A stretch of DNA of 36,537 bases from a virus: the IMG/VR virus record IMGVR_UViG_3300032291_002420, positions 1 through 36,537 of that record. One strand, 5' to 3'. Position numbers and translations under genes: made by a program. Shown in pieces: positions 16,881-24,306 of the stretch. The stretch's first letter is position 1. Every line of letters starts with the position of its first letter. The notes under the pieces are model-generated. The model searched no databases. It was not told the DNA's origin and saw nothing but the letters and a program-made list of their open reading frames with translations.

Positions 16881-17368
16881 TCTTCCTCCTCGGCGCTCAT
16901 GTCCTCGTACGAGCCTTCCTCATCCTCGCCGTACTCGGACTCGTCATCCTCTTCCTCGTCGTCGCCCTCGTCCTTAATCGGGCCACCGACGATCCACGCA
17001 GAGCACGTCCGCCCCGCCGCGCACTTGAAGTCGAAGATCTCGCAGAAGCCCAGGTCGCCGGCCTCGACGACCTCCATCGCGTCCTCGCCCGCGTCCTCCG
17101 ACATACCGTTCTCGATGCACTCGAGCATGCGAGAGGTCTGGTTGAAGGCGCTGCAGTTGCCGCAGCGCATCGTCTTCGCCTCTTCCGCCGGCACGTCCCA
17201 GCGAGCGCCCATGCGCTGCCAATACTGCTCGTTCGGCTCGTTGGGGTTCATCGGACCATAGTCCGCCTTGTCGATGGCGCGACCGCGGTTCCGCAAGTTC
17301 AGCGTCAGGTCGCCCGTCGCAGCGGGGCAGGCCTCGCCGTCTTCGTACTCGTCCATCGTGTCCGACAT
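16877..17368 (-). CDS. Cys-rich (zinc-ribbon-like) acidic phage protein
   Basis: This is a 163-residue protein. Residues about 75-130 have MRCGNCSAF, then MLECIENG, LGFCEIFDFKCAAGRTC and SAW, a six-Cys arrangement that could bind zinc or form an Fe-S-like site. The C-terminal 30 residues are almost entirely Glu/Asp (EEEDDESEYGEDEEG). I recognise this as a recurrent phage family of unknown function. The ATG at 17368 overlaps the preceding stop. Another Met at 17356 is possible. Confidence 0.7.
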   Translation of the reverse strand: MSDTMDEYEDGEACPAATGDLTLNLRNRGRAIDKADYGPMNPNEPNEQYWQRMGARWDVPAEEAKTMRCGNCSAFNQTSRMLECIENGMSEDAGEDAMEVVEAGDLGFCEIFDFKCAAGRTCSAWIVGGPIKDEGDDEEEDDESEYGEDEEGSYEDMSAEEEE

Positions 17369-17523
17369 CACTTGCCCTTCCGCGACGCACGCATGTTGTC
17401 GATGAGATTGGGATAGGCCCGCCCGGCCTTCTCGGCCATCCGCTTCGCCGCCGCCTTGCGCGCTGGCGTCAGCTTCTTGTCGCCCTTCGTCGGGTCGGGC
17501 GTCTTCCAAACCGGCTTCTTCAT
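17368..17523 (-). CDS. Small basic protein
   Basis: This 51-residue Lys/Arg-rich protein (MKKPVWKTPDPTKGDKK, then ARKAAAKRMAEKAGR) ends in a further basic stretch, MRASRKGK. It is bounded by an ATGA overlap with the preceding gene and by an overlap with the next ATG. The frame is fixed by the two overlaps. Charge and size suggest nucleic-acid binding or internal DNA condensation. No family is known to me. Confidence 0.65.
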   Translation of the reverse strand: MKKPVWKTPDPTKGDKKLTPARKAAAKRMAEKAGRAYPNLIDNMRASRKGK

Positions 17524-17819
17524 CACGCCTTCCCCTTGTTCCGCGCCGAAATGGCCTTCGCCTTCGACTTCGCGTCCGCCTTGCTCGAGGCGCCCCAGGC
17601 CCGCAAAGACAGCAGCAGCCGCGTCGGCTCCCCGTCCTTGTACTCAGGCCCCGGCATGTTCCCCATCCGCGCCAAGAACGACGCACGACGCGGGTTATCG
17701 CCCGACTTCACCGGAGGCTTCAAGTCCATCCCCTCGGCACGCGCAGACGCCCGGCCCTTGGCATTCAAGCCGCCCTTCGGGTTCTTTCCCTCAGACCGCT
17801 GCCAGGCCGGCGTCTTCAC
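17523..17819 (-). CDS. DUF6321-like phage protein
   Basis: This 98-residue basic protein has WQRSEGKNPKGGLNAKGRAS, then DLKPPVKSGDNPRRASFLARMGNMPG, followed by LLSLRAWG, which is the DUF6321 consensus. It is part of the coupled cassette between terminase and portal. The family occurs near head genes of many phages and remains uncharacterised. Confidence 0.8.
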   Translation of the reverse strand: MKTPAWQRSEGKNPKGGLNAKGRASARAEGMDLKPPVKSGDNPRRASFLARMGNMPGPEYKDGEPTRLLLSLRAWGASSKADAKSKAKAISARNKGKA

Positions 17820-18661
17820 AGGAACCGCCGCGGAAGGCCAGGACCAAACGCCATCGTCATGAGCGTGGGACGCGCAGACGCCGCATCGCCAGGCTGGAAC
17901 ATCGTCGGAGGAGCCATCTGGCCGCCATAAGCCGGCCCCACCGCCATGGGCGCCATCGGCGCCATAAGCGCAGGCGACATCGAGGGGGGCATGAAATTGA
18001 ACACAGGGCGCGCCATCACCGCAGCCGAAGGCACAAAGGACCGCCCGCCGTAGCCGCCGAAGATCGACACCCGCGGCACGCCGATGTTCTGCGAGGACGC
18101 CAGCATCTGCATGAACGCCTCGGACGGGGCGTAAGACACCGGAGGCGCTACAGGGGGCGCCGGAGCCGCAGGCGCTACAGGCGCGGGGACGTAGACACTG
18201 TCGTTGCCGCCGCCATCGTTGTAGCTGGGCGGAGAAACCCCAAACCCATACCCAGGGCTCTCCGGCCCATACCCAGCCGCAATCGCGCTGTCGGGGTCCG
18301 TCATGTCAGGCGAACCGTAGGCCGGAGACTCCGGCCCATACCCAGCCGCAATCGCGCTGTCGGGGCTCACGCCCGGCTCGCTGTAGCCGCCCCAGTCACC
18401 GCCACCCCAGCCGCTGTCGCCGCCACCGCCGCCCCCGCTGTCGCCGCCGCTCGGATCCCCACCCTGGCCAGAGTCCGCGTCATAGAACTCCAGCAGCCCG
18501 GTTACAGGGTTCACGGTCCCAGCACCGCCGCGCTTCTTCAACAGCGCAGCCTCGGCAGGGGTGATGTGCGCCAGCACAGTGTCGCCACCGCGACCCTGCT
18601 GCTGCAGCACCTGCGCGAGAAGACGGAAGTAGTCCACAGGGCCAGACCCCTCGGAAGTCAC
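17816..18661 (-). CDS. Gly/Pro-rich repeat protein after terminase
   Basis: This protein has about 281 residues. Near the start is HITPAEAALLKKRGGAGT, then NPVTGLLEFYD, an N-terminal motif seen in many phage proteins at this position. It is followed by a Gly/Ser/Asp-rich stretch and two near-identical copies of DSAIAAGYGPESPxYG, then Pro/Ala-rich and Met/Pro-rich segments (about 180-280). The start is unclear: GTG at 18661, GTG at 18637 with GAGGGG about 9 bases upstream, or TTG at 18694. Low-complexity composition suggests an internal or flexible virion part. No enzymatic motif is seen. Confidence 0.55.
   Translation of the reverse strand: MTSEGSGPVDYFRLLAQVLQQQGRGGDTVLAHITPAEAALLKKRGGAGTVNPVTGLLEFYDADSGQGGDPSGGDSGGGGGGDSGWGGGDWGGYSEPGVSPDSAIAAGYGPESPAYGSPDMTDPDSAIAAGYGPESPGYGFGVSPPSYNDGGGNDSVYVPAPVAPAAPAPPVAPPVSYAPSEAFMQMLASSQNIGVPRVSIFGGYGGRSFVPSAAVMARPVFNFMPPSMSPALMAPMAPMAVGPAYGGQMAPPTMFQPGDAASARPTLMTMAFGPGLPRRFL
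18260..18365. repeat. Two 37-bp exact direct repeats, 69-bp period
   Basis: Bases 18260-18296 and 18329-18365 are identical over 37 bp. They encode the repeated DSAIAAGYGPES motif of the Gly/Pro-rich protein. The 69-bp offset equals 23 codons, so gain or loss of a unit would keep the frame. Confidence 0.85.
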
Positions 18662-18697
18662 CGGAAACCTAAGAGCATTGCGGCACCAACGCAACCA

Positions 18698-20101
18698 TTA
18701 AACCACACCCCTAATGCTCCGGCGCAAAGGCTTGTTCGGCAGCCACGCCGATCCCCGACCACCCACCAGCGCCGCCTGGCCCGCAAACGTCAGACACAAC
18801 GCATCAGCCAAGTCAGGCGAACGCATGCCCCGCTTCTTCAGCCCGTCCTTGCTCTCAACCACCACCTTGCCCGTCGACGTGAACGAATACCGCGGCGCCA
18901 CCAACTCATGCCGCAGCGTCTCGTCCTTCGGCAACTTCACCGACCGCGTCGCCAGCCAGTCCTTCACCGACAACCACAACTCGTCCCTCAACCGATGCGC
19001 ATTCGGGTTCATCGCCGACGACTCCGCCACGTTCACGTCCCGCACGTTGTAGCCCTGCTCCCGCAGCCGATCGGCCACGCCAGACCCTAACCCGATCGTG
19101 TCCACACAAATCTCCTCCGGCGCGTCCTTCTTCGCCTCGTTCACCACCGCGCCCACCGTCTGCATCAGATCCAAGCCACCCCAGGCCCGGATCTCCAACA
19201 CCACATTCCCCTTCCGCTTGCACAGCGCCGTCCTGTCCGTGCCAAACCGCGCCACGTCCAGCCCGTATACCATTGGCTCGTTGGCCCCGACCGTGATGTC
19301 GCGCTCCAGCGCCGAGTCCACCAGATCAGCCGGGATCAACGTGTCATCATCCGCCAGCGCAAACTCACCCAACACCCGAATCCGATACGCGTTCGACGTC
19401 TCGCCATACGTCGCCGCGATCTGACGCACGAAATCCGACGACACCAGCGGGTTGTTCGCGCACGACACGTGCATCCGAAACCAATCAACCGCCAAGTCGT
19501 GGTGCGTCTTGTAAAACAGCCCAGAGTTCCGCGTCGGGTTGCTGATCAAGATCGTGCAAGCACTGTGGCCCGACATCGAGCCCGCCGCAGCCTCAAACAC
19601 CGCCTCCGGCACCGCACTCGCCTCGTCCACCACCAGCAGCACGTTCTCGCTGTGCACGCCCGCCAAAGCTTCAGGCCGCTCGCTGCTGCTCGTCCTCACG
19701 GAAATGAAGCTGCTCTCCGGCGCCCCTTTGAGCGAAATCCTGTCGCTGAAGACCTCAAAACTCTCCCGCAACACAGGCGGCAACTTATTCACCCACGACT
19801 TCAACTCAGCGTACAGCGCGTCAAACAGCTGCGCCGCCGTGGGCGCCGTCACCACCGCCTTCTGCGGATACCGCGTGCAAGCATGCCAAATCAGCACCCA
19901 GCTGCACACCGTGCTCTTCCCCACCCCGTGCCCCGCTCGCACCGAGATCCGCCGCTCGCCCCGCGCGACGGCACGCATCAACTCCTCCTGCCACGGCAGC
20001 GGCTTCGCCCCCAGCACGTTTCGCACGAAACCCACCGGGTCCGCCCGATAGCGCGTAATAAACGAAACGAACGTGTCCTTGTCCGAAGCCGCATCGCTCA
20101 T
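18698..20101 (-). CDS. terL: Terminase large subunit (packaging ATPase-nuclease)
   Basis: This 467-residue motor cuts and pumps DNA into the capsid. The ATPase domain has Walker A at 56-64 (RAGHGVGKST) and Walker B at 154-162 (VLLVVDEAS) with Glu160 as the expected catalytic residue. The nuclease domain has YGLDVARFGTDRTALC with Asp282, EICVDTIGLG with Asp334, and SPDLADALCL with Asp430 and Asp433, giving the RNase H-type metal site. It begins in a four-base overlap with the small subunit gene (ATGA). The overall type resembles podoviral headful or cos terminases. The packaging mode cannot be told here. Confidence 0.95.
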   Translation of the reverse strand: MSDAASDKDTFVSFITRYRADPVGFVRNVLGAKPLPWQEELMRAVARGERRISVRAGHGVGKSTVCSWVLIWHACTRYPQKAVVTAPTAAQLFDALYAELKSWVNKLPPVLRESFEVFSDRISLKGAPESSFISVRTSSSERPEALAGVHSENVLLVVDEASAVPEAVFEAAAGSMSGHSACTILISNPTRNSGLFYKTHHDLAVDWFRMHVSCANNPLVSSDFVRQIAATYGETSNAYRIRVLGEFALADDDTLIPADLVDSALERDITVGANEPMVYGLDVARFGTDRTALCKRKGNVVLEIRAWGGLDLMQTVGAVVNEAKKDAPEEICVDTIGLGSGVADRLREQGYNVRDVNVAESSAMNPNAHRLRDELWLSVKDWLATRSVKLPKDETLRHELVAPRYSFTSTGKVVVESKDGLKKRGMRSPDLADALCLTFAGQAALVGGRGSAWLPNKPLRRSIRGVV

Positions 20102-20802
20102 TCCGTGACGTCCTTTTTATTTTTTGCCGGGCGGCCCCGGCGACGCGAAGGGGGTGGGGTGGGGGTGGGGGCAAGTACCTCCGGCGCAGCGTGCGTAGAC
20201 GGCGCGGGTGGCGCGCACGCGGGCGCCCCCGGCGGGGCGGCAGGGCCGGGGGGGTCTGGCCGATCGGTCGCCTGGCCGGCCCCCTCCTCCCCCGGCGCGG
20301 CCCCGGCCACCCCCTCGATCACTCGGTCGGACCCACCCAACCTTTCACCACCAAAGGTGGGAAGCGCAGGGATTTCAGTAGCTTGGCCCTCGATGTACCC
20401 GGAACCCTTACCCGCGAGCTCCTTCAGGGCCTCAAGGTGCAGCGTGTGCGTGTGCGTGACGGTCGCTTCGACCTGCGTCCGATCGCCGTAGATCTTCGGC
20501 AACAGCCTCGAGGCGGTCCATTTCTTCGCGTCGATCGCCACGCGAGCGACGTCCGCGGGGATCTCGCCCCTGGTCGCCATCTCCGCGAGCTCGTCGATCC
20601 GTTCGGCGTGGATGATCGCCCGCGCCTGTATCGCACGCGTGTAGATGAGGAGGAACTCCTCATCGCGGTTCAACCACGTCCAGATCGACTTCGCGTCTGG
20701 CATGCCTTCTTCTTCGCCGATCGACTTGATCGACCGGCCTTGAGCCACCAGGAGGCAGATCTGCTCAATGAGTTCGGGCGTCTTGATTGTGGGCCTAGCC
20801 AT
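20098..20802 (-). CDS. terS: Terminase small subunit with AT-hook-like tail
   Basis: This is a 234-residue protein. The N-terminus (LIEQICLLVAQGRSIKSIGEEEGMPDAKSIWTWL) is a helix-turn-helix that would bind the packaging site, followed by helices typical of ring-forming TerS (RAIQARAIIHAERIDELAE, and AKKWTASRLLPKIYGDR). Residues about 165-220 are Pro/Ala-rich, and the C-terminus is RRRGRPAKNKK, a close match to an AT-hook (R-G-R-P). TerS proteins end in a TerL-binding tail, so an extra DNA-binding hook is notable. The start overlaps the upstream gene by 8 bases, and its end overlaps TerL. Confidence 0.85.
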   Translation of the reverse strand: MARPTIKTPELIEQICLLVAQGRSIKSIGEEEGMPDAKSIWTWLNRDEEFLLIYTRAIQARAIIHAERIDELAEMATRGEIPADVARVAIDAKKWTASRLLPKIYGDRTQVEATVTHTHTLHLEALKELAGKGSGYIEGQATEIPALPTFGGERLGGSDRVIEGVAGAAPGEEGAGQATDRPDPPGPAAPPGAPACAPPAPSTHAAPEVLAPTPTPPPSRRRGRPAKNKKDVTE

Positions 20803-21031
20803 TACCGCGCCCCTCCTCCTTCCCCTTCGCCTCTCTGTACTCCTGCAGGCTGACGACTGGCTGCTGGCGGAGCCTGGCGAGCCTGTCGTCGTGGAGTGCT
20901 TGGACGATCGTGTCGAGGCGGTTGCGTGTCCATCGTGTCAGGTCTTCGGGTTGGGGCGCGGCCTGGGTCAGGATGTCGTCCCAGATGGCTGCGCAGTGGG
21001 CGTCGAGGTCGTCAGAAGGGGATTTCGTCAT
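20795..21031 (-). CDS. Small hypothetical protein before terminase
   Basis: This 78-residue, charged, helical protein (SDDLDAHCAAIWDDILTQ; RWTRNRLDTIVQALHD; ARLRQQPVVSLQEYREAKG) has its ATG at 21031, and its first 20 bases overlap the preceding gene. No family is recognised. Its place just before the terminase small subunit suggests it belongs to the packaging transcript. Confidence 0.6.
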   Translation of the reverse strand: MTKSPSDDLDAHCAAIWDDILTQAAPQPEDLTRWTRNRLDTIVQALHDDRLARLRQQPVVSLQEYREAKGKEEGRGNG

Positions 21032-21578
21032 CGGGGACGGTGACCTTCTGTGCGGGCTGTACGGTGGCGCCTGGGAAGGCGGCCTTGGCGGCTTCGGCGA
21101 ATGCGGCTGGCTGCCACTGGGACCAGGCCAGCAGGAGTTCGGGGAGCGTGACGACGGTTTCGGGGTGGTCGGAGTGTCGTGCCACGGCGTCGGCGTCTCT
21201 GGGGTTCAGGGCCACCGTATACGGCTTTCCGTGCCAGGTCATCGACCATGTGTTCGGCGGCATGGGTGTGTGACCGGCTTCGGTGGCGGCTTGGTCGAGG
21301 GCTTGCCAGCCTCGGATCATGACCTGGGCGCGATGTGTGATGGCCTCGAGGTCGTTGTCGTGGATGGCGGCGTCGAGTTTGTCGGCGGCCTGTCCGAAGC
21401 GGGCGGCGAGTTCTGGGGTGACGAGGCGCGGCAGTCGGTCGCAGCCCCACTTCGCTTCCAGCGCGTGTGCGACCTGGTCGAGGGGTGCGATAGCTGCGGC
21501 GAGTGCCTTCCCGTGCGCGATGCTTCCCATCCGCAGCAGCGCCTGATCAGCGGTCGAGAGTCGCTTCATCTTGCTCAT
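21012..21578 (-). CDS. Hypothetical protein with SSB-type acidic C-terminal tip
   Basis: This 188-residue protein has no recognised family. It is mainly helical, with MKRLSTADQALLRMGSIAHGKA near the start and a beta stretch in the middle (MTWHGKPYTVALNPRDADAV). It ends in PDDEIPF, which closely matches the tail of bacterial SSB (DDDIPF) that recruits replication enzymes. There is no obvious OB fold, so it may borrow host SSB partners or mimic SSB. The gene begins about 20 bases downstream of the GGGACA repeat cluster, next to the presumed replication origin, which fits a replication role. A Met two codons into the frame is an alternative start. Confidence 0.6.
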   Translation of the reverse strand: MSKMKRLSTADQALLRMGSIAHGKALAAAIAPLDQVAHALEAKWGCDRLPRLVTPELAARFGQAADKLDAAIHDNDLEAITHRAQVMIRGWQALDQAATEAGHTPMPPNTWSMTWHGKPYTVALNPRDADAVARHSDHPETVVTLPELLLAWSQWQPAAFAEAAKAAFPGATVQPAQKVTVPDDEIPF

Positions 21579-21595
21579 GGTCCTTCCCCCGAAAG

Positions 21596-21720
21596 TGTCC
21601 CGCTCTCAGCGGGACATCGGGACACCCCTAAAGGGGTGTGTCCCGTGTCCCGGCAAAGAGGCTTGCGGCTATGTCCCGTTGTCCCGTCTATGTCCCGGTG
21701 GATGTCCCGGCAAATGTCCC
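21596..21720. repeat. GGGACA/TGTCCC repeat cluster, candidate replication origin
   Basis: Ten copies of the hexamer TGTCCC (or its complement GGGACA) lie in 125 bp. Eight read TGTCCC on the plus strand (21596, 21639, 21646, 21672, 21680, 21691, 21703 and 21715). Two are inverted (21611, 21619). The spacings 8, 11, 12, 12 at the right end are close to regular. Two of the copies form a perfect inverted repeat: arms of 9 bases, TGTCCCGCT and AGCGGGACA, with a 3-base loop (21596-21616). Next to it is a 7-bp hairpin, ACACCCC-TAAA-GGGGTGT (21622-21639). Another TGTCCC lies at 22023. The right end lies in the 3' codons of the 21688 gene (encoding GTFAGTSTGT). Iteron-like spacing beside a primase-helicase gene suggests an origin, though an operator array is also possible. 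Confidence 0.65.
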
Positions 21721-21987
21721 GGCGTCCTGGCGCGCCTCTGTCCTCGTTGGCGGCACTTTGACGAGTGCGAACTCGAGGTGGTCCACCTCCTGGACGACCC
21801 CGCTCTCGATCAGGTAGTCGACCGATCGCCGGAAGGACTTCTTCTTGTTCTCCCCGCAGGCCGGCGTCATGGCGTAGAAGGCGCAGCGCCACCGCTCCTC
21901 CGTGACGGTTTGGGCGCCGTCCTCTGATGCGACGCGGATTGCCTTCAGCGCCTCGGCGCGGCGCGGGGTCATGTGGATCTTCTGCAT
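21688..21987 (-). CDS. Hypothetical protein with probable winged-helix fold
   Basis: This is a 99-residue protein. The central part (RRAEALKAIRVASEDG, then SFRRSVDYLIESGVVQEVDHLEFALV) suggests a small winged-helix DNA-binding domain. The ATG at 21987 has a strong AGGAGG site 7 bases upstream. The C-terminal codons (AGTFAGTSTGT) run over four of the GGGACA repeats, so they may be an accident of the overlap with the array. Its place next to the array and the primase-helicase suggests a possible origin-binding role, which is only an inference. Confidence 0.55.
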   Translation of the reverse strand: MQKIHMTPRRAEALKAIRVASEDGAQTVTEERWRCAFYAMTPACGENKKKSFRRSVDYLIESGVVQEVDHLEFALVKVPPTRTEARQDAGTFAGTSTGT

Positions 21988-22043
21988 GGAGGCCTCCTGT
22001 GCCTACGGTTGCTTGATCCTTTTGTCCCGTTTTGTCGCGCATG

Positions 22044-24221
22044 TCACTCTTTTCCTTGTGCCACGATCCACCAGGTGGATCCGTGGTGCGCGGCGCGGTT
22101 CATCTCCTTCAGCGTCTTCTTGACCCTCTGGAATGCCTTCTTCTTGGCCTCCTGGTCGGCGGTCGTCTCCTGGTAGAAGTAGGTCCGCCAGGTTTCTTCG
22201 CCCACGCATCGGACGTTGCTGGGGATGTGGTTTGAGGTCACCTGCTCCCCGTGGTTTTCGATTGCCCTGCGGAGCGCGGTCAGCGCATCGGCGGGGTAGC
22301 CCGTCAGCTTGGTGATCTTGGGCGCGATGACCACCGGCCCGTTCAGGGGCTCGACGGCCAGGGACGTGGCGTCTGGGTCGATGTCGGACAGCGGGACGGA
22401 GATCATGCGGTAGCCGATCTCGATGCCGTCCTCGCCGTCCTTCTGCTTCGTGATCTTGAGGCGCCCCAGGCGTTCGGGGCTGTCGTCGTCGGAGATCTTG
22501 GTCACCTCGAGCTCGGCGTCGACGGCGCCCAGGAGGCTGGAGTGGCCGCGCTGGCCTCGGGCTTCGTCCTTGCCGGCGTGGTGGACGGGCATGACGAGGC
22601 AGTCGAGGGTTTCGGTGAGGTATCCGATGATGGCGATGAAGGCGCCCATGTCTTCGCTGCTGTTCTCGTTGCCGCCCGAGAAGGCGCGGGCGAGCGTGTC
22701 GACCACCAGCATGCGGGGCTTGAGGTTCTTGGCCTTGATCGCTTCGACCAGGGCTTCGGCGTCTTCCATGGTCGATCGGAGGTTCAACTGGCCCCGCAGG
22801 AAGGCGATAGGCGTGTCGGGCGGCAGGTCGTGGTGCTTGCGCAGCGCGTCCCAGCGGCGCTTGAGGCCCGCCCCGCCCTCGCCTGCGACGTAGACGACGT
22901 CGCCCTGGATCGTAGTGCGGTCGAAGGCTGGCTGTCCTGTGGCGATCATGCCGGCCACGTAGAGGGCCACGAAGGACTTGTAGCTGCCGGGCTTGCCGTA
23001 GAGGGCGGCGAAGCCCTTGGCGGGCAGTAGTTCGTGGATCAGCCAGGTGACGGGCTCGTCGCGCAGTTCCTCGGCCATGACGAGGCGGATGCGCGGCTGT
23101 GGGCCTTGCTGGGCTTGTGGGGCCTCCCGGACGTCATCGGGCATGGAGGCGATTGGCGCGGCCTGGGCCTTGGCCTGGATCCGCTCCGCGATCGTCGGCT
23201 CCGGCGGCATGAGGGCGCGGGCTGCGGCCTTGCGGTCGCCACCGTGCTGGAAGGTGGCGTAGAGGTCGAACGGGTCGGTGACGTGGCCCGACAGCGGGTC
23301 TTCGATGCCGTGGTGGGAGTAGGCGCACCAGTGGCCTCGGGTGCCCTTGAAGACGACGACGCCGGCGGTGCCGGTCGTGGATCCTGGCCGCATGTAACGG
23401 TAGGCCTCGCCGTTCGGGCCATGGAGGTCGCGGTACATGAAGCGGTAGCCGTTGGCCTCGAGGGTCTGGCGGACGTACTCAAGGCCGTGGCCGTCGTTGA
23501 ATGCGTCGATAACGCTGGGCGCCTCTGGGAGCGCCTTGGGCGGCGGCGGGCTGCTGGTGATGGCCTGTTCGGCCTTGCGCTGCTGCTGGCGCGTCTGGAG
23601 CCACTGGACGGCCTTCTGCACGTCCATGGGCTGTCCGTCGTGGCGGTGGGAGCGGAAGGCGGAGACGGCCTCCTGCGTGCCGACGCGGGGCAGATACCAG
23701 GGCTGGGACCAGCGGCGGTTCTCTGGGACGTCCGTGATGTAGACGCCGCGGGCGTGGAGCTGCTCGATGAGGTAGGTGACGACGGCGTCGAGCTCGGCGG
23801 GGCTGGCCATGCGGGCGGGCACCAGGATGCGGTACTTCCAGGTATCGGTCGTCGGGTCGTAGGAGTGCGTCGTGTGCGCGAAGAAGCTGACACCGATGTC
23901 TTCCATGGCGGCGATCGCTTCGGGCAGCGGCGGCGCGCCTGTGTGGATCTCGCCTGTCTCTGGGTCGAAGCGGGAGTCGCCGTCGATGACGGCGATATCG
24001 GCGGCGAGGAGGTGTTCGTCGGCGCGCTTGAGTTCCGCCAGGTCGCCGCCGCGGACGTAGTAGCTGCCGTCCTTCGGCCCGACCTTGGGCGTCGACAGGC
24101 GCTGGCAGAAGTATGCCCAAGTGATTTCCTTGGCCGAGAGGGTGACATCTGTGCGTCCGTTGGCGGCCAGGGCGATCTTTAGCCTAGCGGTGTCGTGCGT
24201 CGTTGTTATATCTTGGGACAT
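22044..24221 (-). CDS. Primase-helicase replication protein
   Basis: This is a 725-residue protein. Residues about 20-180 look like an archaeo-eukaryotic primase-type domain: IAVIDGDSRF (Asp80 and Asp82) followed by FFAHTTHSYDPTT and YRILVPARM. The middle holds a Pro-rich linker and a Cys/His-containing part (GTRGHWCAYSHHG). Residues about 385-600 are a RepA/AAA_25-type helicase with Walker A at 408-417 (LYGKPGSYKSF), Walker B at 504-508 (MLVVD) and VMPVHHAGKDEARGQRGHSS as the sensor region. I place the start at the ATG at 24221. The longer frame to 24293 crosses the 24258-24293 hairpin and has no ribosome site there. A primase-helicase is the only replicative enzyme visible, so host polymerase is probably used. 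Confidence 0.85.
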   Translation of the reverse strand: MSQDITTTHDTARLKIALAANGRTDVTLSAKEITWAYFCQRLSTPKVGPKDGSYYVRGGDLAELKRADEHLLAADIAVIDGDSRFDPETGEIHTGAPPLPEAIAAMEDIGVSFFAHTTHSYDPTTDTWKYRILVPARMASPAELDAVVTYLIEQLHARGVYITDVPENRRWSQPWYLPRVGTQEAVSAFRSHRHDGQPMDVQKAVQWLQTRQQQRKAEQAITSSPPPPKALPEAPSVIDAFNDGHGLEYVRQTLEANGYRFMYRDLHGPNGEAYRYMRPGSTTGTAGVVVFKGTRGHWCAYSHHGIEDPLSGHVTDPFDLYATFQHGGDRKAAARALMPPEPTIAERIQAKAQAAPIASMPDDVREAPQAQQGPQPRIRLVMAEELRDEPVTWLIHELLPAKGFAALYGKPGSYKSFVALYVAGMIATGQPAFDRTTIQGDVVYVAGEGGAGLKRRWDALRKHHDLPPDTPIAFLRGQLNLRSTMEDAEALVEAIKAKNLKPRMLVVDTLARAFSGGNENSSEDMGAFIAIIGYLTETLDCLVMPVHHAGKDEARGQRGHSSLLGAVDAELEVTKISDDDSPERLGRLKITKQKDGEDGIEIGYRMISVPLSDIDPDATSLAVEPLNGPVVIAPKITKLTGYPADALTALRRAIENHGEQVTSNHIPSNVRCVGEETWRTYFYQETTADQEAKKKAFQRVKKTLKEMNRAAHHGSTWWIVAQGKE

Positions 24222-24257
24222 CCGCGGATGGTTCCTGCGTTCGCGGGGGACTCGATG

Positions 24258-24293
24258 ATGCGGCGCTGGTGATCCTGCACACCAGCGCCGCAT
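24258..24293. terminator. Perfect 14-bp inverted repeat between SSB-like and primase-helicase genes
   Basis: Arms at 24258-24271 (ATGCGGCGCTGGTG) and 24280-24293 are exact complements with an 8-base loop. On the plus strand the hairpin is followed by TTCGTTTT, a terminator-like tail, so it could stop antisense transcription. On the minus strand, the coding direction, no T run follows, and it would lie in the untranslated leader of the primase-helicase gene and might act as an RNA stop, processing site or brake on read-through. Function is inferred. Confidence 0.5.
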
Positions 24294-24306
24294 TTCGTTT
24301 TAGGCC

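Noticed and set aside
17456-19090. Long plus-strand open frame (544 codons), and a similar one at 23034-24182
   Set aside because: These are low-complexity Arg/Pro/Ala-type or Gly/Val-type sequences opposite terminase and primase-helicase; they are shadows of the minus-strand genes.
21596-21720. CRISPR array reading of the TGTCCC repeats
   Set aside because: The repeat unit is only 6-9 bases with 1-30-base gaps, much shorter than CRISPR repeats and spacers, and no cas genes are present.
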